Below, one piece after another: positions 46,899-54,558 of a stretch of DNA of 64,000 bases. Every line of letters starts with the position of its first letter. The first letter of the stretch is position 1. This DNA comes from Parazoarcus communis (GTDB lineage: Bacteria > Pseudomonadota > Gammaproteobacteria > Burkholderiales > Rhodocyclaceae): the NCBI RefSeq assembly GCF_003111665.1, contig NZ_CP022188.1, forward strand, positions 310,001 to 374,000, read 5' to 3'. The position numbers and the translations under genes were made by a program. The notes under the pieces were generated by a model, which was not told the DNA's origin, did not search any database, and saw only the letters and a list, made by a program, of their open reading frames with translations.

Positions 46899-49780
46899 TG
46901 CGCTGGAAACTTCCCTGGCCTAAGCCGGCCGCGCTGAAGCTGGCCGCATCCGGCGCTGGTGATGACGAGCAGCCGGACGGCTGGCAGCGCCACATTGAGG
47001 CCTTGCGCCAAGCCGGCATCCCCGAACCCGGCTCGGCAGTCCGGGGCCGCAAACCGGCGACGGAGGCCGACGAGCAGGCGCTGTACGAGGTCGCACCGTC
47101 CTTCGTGGAACTGCTGCCCTGGGTCGAGTTCTTGCCCGAGTCAAGGTCCATGTTGCTGGAGGACGGCCAATCGGTGGCGGCCTTCTTCGAGCTGGTGCCG
47201 CTGGGGACCGAGGGCCGGGAACCGGGCTGGCTTGCCCACGCCCGCGACGCCTTGGAGAACGCGCTGCAGGACAGCTTCGATGAGCTGGACGAGAACCCCT
47301 GGGTGCTCCAGCTCTATGCCCAGGACGAGCCGAGTTTCGACCAGTACATGCAGACCCTGCGTGACTACGTGCAGCCACGTGCCCGCGGGACAGCGTTCAC
47401 CGAGTTCTACCTGCGCTTCTTCGGCCACCATCTGCGTGCGGTGGCCAAGCCCGGCGGCCTGTTCGAGGACACGGTGGTCACGCGGCTGCGCTGGCGCGGG
47501 CAGACGCGGCGCGTGCGCATGGTGGTCTATCGACGTGCCACCGGGCAGGCAAGCCGCCGCGGCCAGACGCCCGAGCAGATGCTGAACATCGTCTGCGACC
47601 GCCTGTGTGGCGGGCTGGCGAACGCCGGCATCCAGGCACGGCGCATGGTCGCAGCCGACGTCCACGACTGGCTGCTGCGGTGGCTCAATCCGCGCCCCGC
47701 GATGCTCGGGCCCAGTACAGAGGACCGGGAGCGCTTCTACGCACTGGCGCGCTACCCGGACGAGACTGAGGCCGGCGAGATCGAACTGGCGAGCGGGCGG
47801 GATTTCAGCCAGCGGCTGTTCTTCGGCCAGCCACGCTCCGACGTGGAGCACGGCACCTGGTACTTCGACGGCATGCCGCACCGTGTGCTGATCACCGACC
47901 GGCTGCGCATGCCGCCCGGCACGGGACATCTAACCGGCGAGACCCGCAAGGGCGATGCGATCAACACGCTGTTCGACCAGATGCCGGAAGACACCTTGCT
48001 TTGTCTCACGATGGTTGCCACGCCCCAGGATGTCCTGGAATCGGATCTGAACCACCTGGCGAAGAAGGCCGTGGGCGAGACGCTGGCGTCGGAGCAGACG
48101 CTCAAGGACGTGCATGAAGCCCGCTCGCTGATCGGCAGCGCGCACAAGCTCTACCGGGGCACGCTGGCGTTCTACCTGCGCGGGCGCGACGAGGCGGAAC
48201 TGGATCGGCGCGGCCTGGACCTGGCGAACGTGATGCTCAACGCTGGTTTGCAGCCGGTGCGAGAGGATGATGAGGTGGCGCCGCTCAACAGCTACCTGCG
48301 CTGGCTGCCGTGCTGCTACAACCCCGGCAAGGATCGGCGCCGGTGGTACACGCAACTGATGTTCGCCCAGCACGCGGCAAACCTGTCGCCGGTGTGGGGC
48401 CGTGCCCAGGGTACGGGGCATCCAGGCATCACGATGTTCAACCGCGGCGGCGGGCCGATCACCTTCGATCCGCTCAATCGCCTGGACCGGCAGATGAACG
48501 CCCACCTGTTCCTGTTCGGCCCGACGGGTTCCGGCAAATCGGCCACGCTCAACAATCTGCTGAACCAGGTCACGGCCATTTATCGGCCGCGCCTCTTCAT
48601 CGTGGAAGCCGGCAATAGCTTCGGCTTGTTCAGCGACTTCGCCAGGCGCCTGGGCCTGACCGTGAATCGGGTCAAGCTGGCCCCCGGATCGGGCATCAGC
48701 CTAGCGCCGTTCGCCGACGCGCGCCGGCTGATCGAAACGCCCAGCGATGTGCAAACGCTCGATGCCGATGCGCTGGACGAAGACCTGCCACCCGATGCCT
48801 CAGCCATGGAGGCGGACGAACAGCGCGACGTGCTGGGCGAACTGGAGATCACGGCGCGGCTGATGATCACTGGCGGCGAGGACAAGGAGGAAGCCAGGAT
48901 GACGCGCGCCGACCGCTCGCTGATCCGCCAGTGCATCCTCGACGCCGCCGAGCACTGCGTGGCCGAGAAGCGCACGGTGCTCACGCGCGACGTGCGCAAT
49001 GCGCTGCGCACCCGCGGCCAGGACCCGACGTTGCCCGAGATGCGGCGCGTGCGGCTGCTGGAGATGGCGGACGCGATGGACATGTTCTGCCAAGGCACGG
49101 ACGGCGAGATGTTCGACCGCGACGGCACGCCGTGGCCCGAGGCCGACATCACGCTGGTGGATCTCGCGACCTATGCCCGTGAGGGCTACAACGCGCAGCT
49201 CTCGATCGCGTACATCAGCCTCATCAGCACGGTGAACAACATCGCGGAGCGTGACCAGTATCTCGGCCGCCCGATCATCAACGTGACCGACGAAGGCCAC
49301 ATCATCACGAAGAACCCGCTGCTCGCGCCGTATGTCGTGAAAATTACAAAAATGTGGCGCAAGTTGGGCGCCTGGTTCTGGCTGGCGACGCAAAACATCG
49401 ACGATCTGCCGCGCGCCGCAGAGCCCATGCTCAACATGATCGAGTGGTGGATCTGCCTGTCGATGCCGCCGGACGAGGTGGAGAAGATCGCACGATTCCG
49501 CGAACTCTCGCCGGCGCAGAAGGCGCTGATGCTTTCGGCACGCAAGGAAGCGGGCAAGTTCACCGAGGGCGTCATCCTCTCCAAAAGCATGGAGGTGCTC
49601 TTCCGCGCCGTGCCGCCGAGCCTGTATCTCGCGCTCGCGCAGACCGAACCCGAAGAGAAGGCCGAGCGCTACCAGCTCATGCAGCAGCACGGCGTCAGCG
49701 AGTTGGATGCCGCCTTCAAGGTGGCCGAGAAGATCGACCGGGCACGCGGCATCGAGTCGCCGGCCCTGGCCCTGCCCTGA
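46898..49780 (+). CDS. Conjugative transfer ATPase (TIGR03744, PFL_4706; VirB4/TraC-like)
   Basis: A 960-residue cytosolic ATPase. Walker A is LFGPTGSGKSATLNNLL (about 539-555) and Walker B IINVTDEGHII. A VirB4-type N-terminal domain comes first, and a helical insertion between the motifs (DALDEDLPPDASAMEADEQRD) is typical of this ICE branch. Late motifs include GAWFWLATQNIDDLPRAAEPML and ILSKSMEVLFRAVPPSLYLALAQTEPEEKAER. It energises pilus assembly and substrate transfer. Full family length. Confidence 0.92.
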   Translation: MRWKLPWPKPAALKLAASGAGDDEQPDGWQRHIEALRQAGIPEPGSAVRGRKPATEADEQALYEVAPSFVELLPWVEFLPESRSMLLEDGQSVAAFFELVPLGTEGREPGWLAHARDALENALQDSFDELDENPWVLQLYAQDEPSFDQYMQTLRDYVQPRARGTAFTEFYLRFFGHHLRAVAKPGGLFEDTVVTRLRWRGQTRRVRMVVYRRATGQASRRGQTPEQMLNIVCDRLCGGLANAGIQARRMVAADVHDWLLRWLNPRPAMLGPSTEDRERFYALARYPDETEAGEIELASGRDFSQRLFFGQPRSDVEHGTWYFDGMPHRVLITDRLRMPPGTGHLTGETRKGDAINTLFDQMPEDTLLCLTMVATPQDVLESDLNHLAKKAVGETLASEQTLKDVHEARSLIGSAHKLYRGTLAFYLRGRDEAELDRRGLDLANVMLNAGLQPVREDDEVAPLNSYLRWLPCCYNPGKDRRRWYTQLMFAQHAANLSPVWGRAQGTGHPGITMFNRGGGPITFDPLNRLDRQMNAHLFLFGPTGSGKSATLNNLLNQVTAIYRPRLFIVEAGNSFGLFSDFARRLGLTVNRVKLAPGSGISLAPFADARRLIETPSDVQTLDADALDEDLPPDASAMEADEQRDVLGELEITARLMITGGEDKEEARMTRADRSLIRQCILDAAEHCVAEKRTVLTRDVRNALRTRGQDPTLPEMRRVRLLEMADAMDMFCQGTDGEMFDRDGTPWPEADITLVDLATYAREGYNAQLSIAYISLISTVNNIAERDQYLGRPIINVTDEGHIITKNPLLAPYVVKITKMWRKLGAWFWLATQNIDDLPRAAEPMLNMIEWWICLSMPPDEVEKIARFRELSPAQKALMLSARKEAGKFTEGVILSKSMEVLFRAVPPSLYLALAQTEPEEKAERYQLMQQHGVSELDAAFKVAEKIDRARGIESPALALP

Positions 49781-49804
49781 ATCTGCCGTGCACCGGAGAA
49801 CGCC

Positions 49805-50569
49805 ATGGAACAGAAACGCTCATCCATTCCGATGCAGGTCCAGGCGTTCCGCCGTCGGCGCTGGCGGGCCCGCTGGCCATGGGCGTTAGGCGCAGTGCTG
49901 GTTGCGCTGCTGCTGATCTGGCTCGTGTCCCGTTCGCCAGGCGAGTCCACGCCCCAAACCTCGGCGCCTGTCAGCGAGACGCAGGTGGCCGGGCCTCCTT
50001 GGCAGATGGGCAACCCGGCAGGTCGTTTCACGCTGACGCTCTACGCGGACCTCGAATGCCCGTTCTGCCGGTCCTATTTCCCTGTCCTCAAGCGTTGGGT
50101 GGCCGGCAATGCGGACGTGGCCTTGCAATGGCACCACCTGCCGTTGGCCGCGCATGAGCCGGCCGCGTCCGCCGAAGCGCGCTTGGTGGAATGCGCGGGC
50201 GAAGCCGGCGGCCATCCCGCCTTCTGGCAGGCTGTCGAGTGGGTCTATGTCCACACACACAGCGACGGCCAGGGCTTGCCCGAAGACCTGCGCCACCCCG
50301 CCCTGACGCCAGCCATCGAACAGTGCATTGCGAGCGAGCGGCCCGACGCGGCGATTCGTACCCAAACTGCGGAAGCCACGAACAGCGGCGTGACCGCCAC
50401 GCCGTCGCTGCGGCTGCACGATCGCGAAACCGGCAAGGCGATCCTGCTGCAGGGCCCGATCGAGGGCGATGCCTTGCTGTCGGCCATGGACATGCTCGCG
50501 GCCGGCGATCCCGCCGCCACACCCACATCGGAAATGCCTGCCGACGTCGTCGGCGACATGCCCAGGTAG
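49805..50569 (+). CDS. DsbA-like thiol:disulfide protein of the conjugation system
   Basis: A 254-residue protein with an N-terminal anchor (WPWALGAVLVALLLIWLVS). The thioredoxin fold has active site CPFC in LYADLECPFCRSYF (about 85) and a cis-proline in VTATPSLRL. It should make or shuffle disulfides in periplasmic T4SS subunits, such as the Cys-rich TraU-like protein downstream. Odd: the last ~12 codons (MPADVVGDMPR) are encoded by the first stem of leader RNA copy E. Confidence 0.85.
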   Translation: MEQKRSSIPMQVQAFRRRRWRARWPWALGAVLVALLLIWLVSRSPGESTPQTSAPVSETQVAGPPWQMGNPAGRFTLTLYADLECPFCRSYFPVLKRWVAGNADVALQWHHLPLAAHEPAASAEARLVECAGEAGGHPAFWQAVEWVYVHTHSDGQGLPEDLRHPALTPAIEQCIASERPDAAIRTQTAEATNSGVTATPSLRLHDRETGKAILLQGPIEGDALLSAMDMLAAGDPAATPTSEMPADVVGDMPR

Positions 50570-50640
50570 CCCCGGTCTTCAAGGCTACGGCGCAGTCCGC
50601 TGCGCTGACCACAACCCCGTTCGCCTCGCATCCTGGCCGC
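50537..50640 (+). ncRNA. Structured leader RNA, copy E, upstream of radC
   Basis: Stems GCCGAC/GTCGGC (50540-50554), GTAGCC/GGCTAC (50566-50588) and GCGCAG/CTGCGC (50590-50605), with ACATGCCCAG and GGTCTTCAA linkers and a TCGCCTCGCATCC tail. All three stems covary with copies A-D. The next gene is radC, the name-giving partner of the radC RNA motif. It overlaps the 3' end of the DsbA-like gene. Confidence 0.72.
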
Positions 50641-50676
50641 GAACGATCACCGCTGCCGCGGTGATGGATGCACCTT

Positions 50677-50718
50677 GTTCGTTCCCCAGGAGGGCTTGCC
50701 CTCCCAGGGCGAGTGCCC
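50677..50718 (+). promoter_or_regulatory. Leader hairpin between copy E and radC
   Basis: GAGGGC/GCCCTC with a tiny TT loop (about 50692-50705), flanked by a CCCCAG-type left arm and CAGGGCGAG, then GGGCGAGTGCCCTCC. Same placement (about 28-45 bases before the ATG) as the CCACCC-type leaders elsewhere. Confidence 0.45.
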
Positions 50719-50745
50719 TCCGATCTCACCGTCTGGAGGTTCGCC

Positions 50746-51240
50746 ATGTCTTTCGCCGTCAATGACTCCTGCCTGGAGTCGCTTTCCGCCATCGCTGCCC
50801 AACACGAGGACTGGATCATCCAGCAAGCCATCGTGCTGCTGGAGAGACGGGTCTTCAAAGCTGGACCGTGCCTCAGCCAACCGGCCGCTGTACGGGACTA
50901 CCTGCGTCTGAAACTGGTCGCTGAGCCCAATGAGATATTCGCCGCTGTGTTCCTGGACAGCCTGCACCAGGTGCTGGCCTACGAGCCGCTGTTCAGGGGC
51001 ACGATCAACGCGACTTCGGTCTATCCGCGTGTCGTCGTGCAGCGTGTGCTGGAGTTGAATGCCGCCGCGGTGGTCTTCGCCCACCAGCATCCTTCGGGCG
51101 TCTCCGAGCCGTCCAGCGCGGATCGCATGCTGACCCAGCAACTGCAAGCCGCGCTGGCGCTCATCGATGTGCGGGTACTGGACCACATCATCGTCGGCCA
51201 GGGTGCCCCGTTCTCCTTTGCGGAATCCGGCCTGCTGTAG
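50746..51240 (+). CDS. radC: RadC family JAB-domain protein
   Basis: A 164-residue protein corresponding to the C-terminal JAB/MPN domain. The metal-binding signature is VFAHQHPSGVSEPSSAD (HxHPSG...S..D), preceded by FLDSLHQVLAYEPLFRGTINATSVYPR and followed by IDVRVLDHIIVGQG. It lacks the helix-hairpin-helix N-terminus of chromosomal RadC, as is usual in ICE copies. It has its own structured leader and a terminator, although it sits within the transfer block. The original DNA-repair role of RadC is disputed; here the function is unknown. Confidence 0.9.
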   Translation: MSFAVNDSCLESLSAIAAQHEDWIIQQAIVLLERRVFKAGPCLSQPAAVRDYLRLKLVAEPNEIFAAVFLDSLHQVLAYEPLFRGTINATSVYPRVVVQRVLELNAAAVVFAHQHPSGVSEPSSADRMLTQQLQAALALIDVRVLDHIIVGQGAPFSFAESGLL

Positions 51241-51265
51241 CAATGGCACCGGCTCCTTGATCCAC

Positions 51266-51290
51266 GCGGAGGCTTCGGCCTCCGCTTTTC
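51266..51290 (+). terminator. Intrinsic terminator after radC
   Basis: GCGGAGGC-TTCG-GCCTCCGC with a TTCG tetraloop, followed by TTTTC. Confidence 0.85.
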
Positions 51291-51403
51291 ATTGGCGCAA
51301 GACAAGCAGGTATGCGGGCAGTCCGCGATGCGCATTGTTTGTTGGGGCCGCATGGCGTTCGGCGTTTGACTATGGCCCTTGACAACTCTTGGGGGCGCTC
51401 GAC

Positions 51404-51850
51404 ATGCCAGCATCTTCATCCAGGTTCGCATCGGGCTGGCGAACCCTTGGCCTGGCCGTTGCGCTGCCGGCTTCCCTGGCCGTGTTCAGCCCGGCCAGCT
51501 TCGCCGCCGATGTGGTGATCATCACCGACAGCCGTCACCCGGTCAGGACCATGGGTGGCGAGCAGCTGATCGAGCTGGATGAAGCGCCCCGGATCGAAGC
51601 GGAGCTTTCTGCGGCGCTGCCCGCCGATCCCGGACAGGCAACAGCCATCGTGAAGCGCCGGCTGAGCCAGGGGGGCGCTGACCTCCAGCGTCGCATCGCC
51701 ACCGAATACCAGGGCGTTGCCGACGCATGGAGCCTGGGCATCACCACCATTCCGGCTGTCGTGGTGGATCAGCGCTACGTGGTCTATGGCGAGCCTGACG
51801 TGGCCCGCGCCATCGCGCGCATCGAACAGCACCGGAGGGCCGAACCGTGA
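51404..51850 (+). CDS. TIGR03757 family ICE protein
   Basis: A 148-residue exported protein. The signal peptide (LGLAVALPASLAVFSPASFAAD) is followed by DVVIITDSRHPVRTMGGEQLIELD and a thioredoxin-like end (SLGITTIPAVVVDQRYVVYGEPDVARAIARIEQHR) without a CxxC. This matches the TIGR03757 family, a TrbC/TraW-like periplasmic subunit. An alternative TTG start lies five codons upstream. The GTGA at its end starts the next gene. Confidence 0.82.
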   Translation: MPASSSRFASGWRTLGLAVALPASLAVFSPASFAADVVIITDSRHPVRTMGGEQLIELDEAPRIEAELSAALPADPGQATAIVKRRLSQGGADLQRRIATEYQGVADAWSLGITTIPAVVVDQRYVVYGEPDVARAIARIEQHRRAEP

Positions 51851-52794
51851 TCCGCTCATTCGACCTTCTGCGCCGCATGCGGGCTGCCGTCACCTCCGTG
51901 CTGCTGCTCAGCGCCACGGGCAGCTACGCCCTGAACACGGCGACCATCGTGGGTTCAGTGGCTTCGCCCGATTGCCTGGAGTACCGGGTGGTGGGTATCT
52001 GCTACTGGCTCTACTGCACCTGGACCGGCTGCACGGTGCGCACGTCCGTCAAGGTCAGGCACTACATCCCCGATGCGGTGGTTTCGTCCTACTCGAACAC
52101 CGGCGAGAACCCCTGGGTCGAAGTGCGCGCCATGAGCACGCCCAACCCTTCGGCCCAGGCCGGCGGGGACGGCACCACCAATGAAGATCACGAAAACAAT
52201 CTCGCGAAGTTCAAGAACGCGGACGTCATCGGCCACCCCGGCGTCGAGGTGTTCAACCAGTTCGTCTCGTCCTCGGGCTATTTCTGCGAGGGCGCAGGCA
52301 CGGCCTTCATGCCGTACCTGCTCAGTACGCTGGACACGCCGGCCTGGCGCTACAACGTACCGGAGATGGTGTACCCGGAGGCATTGATCCCGGGCATGCG
52401 CGAGGTCGGCGCGCGCTCGACCCTGAACCTCTGGGGCAACGTCTATCCGCGCGGCGGCTTCCTGCACCAGACGGACGACCACAAGGCCGGTGCCGTGGTG
52501 GCCCAACGGGCCGGCGATGTGGTCACGCGCCGCGGGCAGATCCACGTCTATCAGCCGCTGCTCGCCAACTCCCGCGATGGCTACTGGCCGGCCGGCGCGC
52601 TGATGGAGGGCGATGCCTCGACCGGCAAGTGGCAGGAACTCACGCCCGTCCTGTCCTCGTCCTGCACGGTCTTCCCGCGCAACGGCTTCCTGACACAGGC
52701 CCAACAAGGCGACTACGCCTGGGCGTTGTGGCGGCCCTATGCGTGCTGCGAACGCCGGGGCCAGGTGTTCCTCGGCAGCGTCGATTTCTATTGA
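51847..52794 (+). CDS. TIGR03756 (PFL_4710) family ICE protein (TraU-like)
   Basis: A 315-residue secreted, Cys-rich protein. After a signal peptide (VTSVLLLSATGSYA) come CLEYRVVGICYWLYCTWTGCTVRTSVKVRHYIPDAVVSSY and later CEGAGTAF and PYACCERRGQVF, as in TraU. The cysteines probably form disulfides supported by the DsbA-like protein. It starts at GTG in a 4-base overlap. Essential for DNA transfer in related systems. Confidence 0.87.
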   Translation: MIRSFDLLRRMRAAVTSVLLLSATGSYALNTATIVGSVASPDCLEYRVVGICYWLYCTWTGCTVRTSVKVRHYIPDAVVSSYSNTGENPWVEVRAMSTPNPSAQAGGDGTTNEDHENNLAKFKNADVIGHPGVEVFNQFVSSSGYFCEGAGTAFMPYLLSTLDTPAWRYNVPEMVYPEALIPGMREVGARSTLNLWGNVYPRGGFLHQTDDHKAGAVVAQRAGDVVTRRGQIHVYQPLLANSRDGYWPAGALMEGDASTGKWQELTPVLSSSCTVFPRNGFLTQAQQGDYAWALWRPYACCERRGQVFLGSVDFY

Positions 52795-52804
52795 GGGTAC
52801 GGCG

Positions 52805-54199
52805 ATGAAGCGTCCTGAACTGATGAACCCATCCGCCAAGGTTCGCCGCCCGCTGCGCCCCACGGCGCTAGCCGGCGCGCTCGCCCTGGTCTGTGGCCTC
52901 GCGTGGGCGCAGGCCGGCTTCCAGACCAGCGGCCCCGTCATCGGCGATGAGGTCATGTACTCGATCGGCGGTGGCAGTGCGGTGTCCATGGGCCGCGCCG
53001 CTGGCATGCGTTCGATCGGGGTCGGCCTGGGTTGGAACAGCAACCTCATCTGCGGCGACATGAGCATCCAGACCACGCTGCGCAATCAGCTCAATGGGAT
53101 CACGAATGGGTTCCAGCAGATCATGAGCAACGTGATCCAGAGCGCGACCAGTGCCGTGGCATCGCTGCCGGCGCTGATCATCCAGCGTGCCGATCCGGGG
53201 CTGTACAACCTGCTGACCAATGGTGTGCTGCAGGCGAGGCTGGATTTCGACCGCTCCAAGCTGACGTGTCGCGCGATGGCCGAGAAGATGGCCGAGACGG
53301 CGGGCGGCCAGCTCGGATGGAGCCAGATGGCGGAAGGCATGGCGCTGCGCGATGCGGTGTCGAGCACGGATGCCGTATCGGCGATCGAGCAGGCCGAGAC
53401 GCGCCGCGGCAACGACGGCGTGCCCTGGGTGGGCGGCAGCAATGCCGGCGGCGCGGGCCAGTCGGCCATCCGGGTGGTCGGTGACGTGACGCGGGCGGGC
53501 TACAACCTGGTCAACGGGCGCAGCGTGACTGACACGTCCTCCATCGCGCCCGCCAGTTGCGCGAGCCTGTCCTGCCAGACCTGGACGTCGCCGCAGCAGG
53601 CGACCGAATGGGCGACGCGGGTTCTCGGGGAACAGGTACAGCGCACGTGTGATTCCTGCACCAAGACCGAGACCGTGCCTGGCGTCGGGCTGACGCCGCT
53701 GATCCAGGAGGAGTACGAGACCAAGCTGGAGGCCTTGCAGGAACTGGTCTCTGGGACGCGCAACACGACGTTCGAGAACCTGCATGCAGCCGGCAGCACC
53801 TCGCTGCCCATTACACGCGGCGTCATCGAGGCGCTGCGCGACGAGCCAGACCAAGACCTGCTGGCGCGACGTCTCGCGTCCGAGGTCGCGTTGTCGTCCG
53901 TGCTGGAGAAGGCATTGCTGCTCCAGCGGACCCTGCTGACCGGCAAGAAGGAACCCAACGTGGCGGCCAACCAGTTGGCGGTCGAGGCCGTGAACCACGA
54001 GAGCGACACGCTCGATCAGGAGATCCGCAACCTCAAGACCGAACTTGAACTGCGGCGCGAACTGGCGAACAACTCGCCCATGGCCATCATCCAGCGCCAC
54101 GGGACGCGCGCGGCCGGCTCGCGCGGCATCTACGAAGGCGACCCGGTGCCCGACCGCCTCGATCGGTTGCAGCGGGGCAACCCGGGAGGCACGCCATGA
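52805..54199 (+). CDS. TIGR03755 (PFL_4711) family ICE protein
   Basis: A 464-residue secreted protein. The signal peptide is ALAGALALVCGLAWAQA. The mature start GFQTSGPVIGDEVMYSIGGGSAVSMGRAAGMRSIGVGLGWNSNLICGDM is the family hallmark. Most of the rest is helical, with a coiled coil near 400-435. It follows TraU-like and precedes TraG as in TraN/TraU/TraG blocks. It ends in an ATGA overlap. Confidence 0.87.
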   Translation: MKRPELMNPSAKVRRPLRPTALAGALALVCGLAWAQAGFQTSGPVIGDEVMYSIGGGSAVSMGRAAGMRSIGVGLGWNSNLICGDMSIQTTLRNQLNGITNGFQQIMSNVIQSATSAVASLPALIIQRADPGLYNLLTNGVLQARLDFDRSKLTCRAMAEKMAETAGGQLGWSQMAEGMALRDAVSSTDAVSAIEQAETRRGNDGVPWVGGSNAGGAGQSAIRVVGDVTRAGYNLVNGRSVTDTSSIAPASCASLSCQTWTSPQQATEWATRVLGEQVQRTCDSCTKTETVPGVGLTPLIQEEYETKLEALQELVSGTRNTTFENLHAAGSTSLPITRGVIEALRDEPDQDLLARRLASEVALSSVLEKALLLQRTLLTGKKEPNVAANQLAVEAVNHESDTLDQEIRNLKTELELRRELANNSPMAIIQRHGTRAAGSRGIYEGDPVPDRLDRLQRGNPGGTP

Positions 54200-54543
54200 A
54201 CGCGGCCTGGCTGCGCCCGCGCTGGCTTTTCAGCCGGCGCGCGGCAAAGGCGCTGCTCCTGGCGGTGGTCATCATCGCCGCGGCCGTGGGCGCCAATCTC
54301 GTCGGCATCTACCTCGTCGGCAGCGTTGCCGGCTGGGAGCGGTGGCTGGCTGCCAGCGCGGGCTACTTCCTGGTGTGGCGGCTGTGCCTGTACGGCGCGA
54401 CGGTCTATGGCTGGGTCTGGATGCGCCGCCGGCTGCTGGCCCGCGAGGAAGACGCGCAAGCGCGGCGACGCCTGGTGCGCAGCGAGATCGCCGGCGTCGT
54501 CGCCATCGTGGCGCTGGAAGCCAGCCTGCTGATGCAGAGCTGA
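54196..54543 (+). CDS. ICE conserved membrane protein, 115 aa
   Basis: Two to three hydrophobic helices (ALLLAVVIIAAAVGANLVGIYLVG, WLAASAGYFLVWRLCLYGATVYGWVW and IAGVVAIVALEASLLMQ) with a basic, coiled middle. Size and topology fit a small inner-membrane T4SS accessory protein found between TIGR03755 and TraG genes. No family name recognised. It overlaps TIGR03755. Confidence 0.7.
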   Translation: MNAAWLRPRWLFSRRAAKALLLAVVIIAAAVGANLVGIYLVGSVAGWERWLAASAGYFLVWRLCLYGATVYGWVWMRRRLLAREEDAQARRRLVRSEIAGVVAIVALEASLLMQS

Positions 54544-54558
54544 AGAGGGAGCCGCGCC

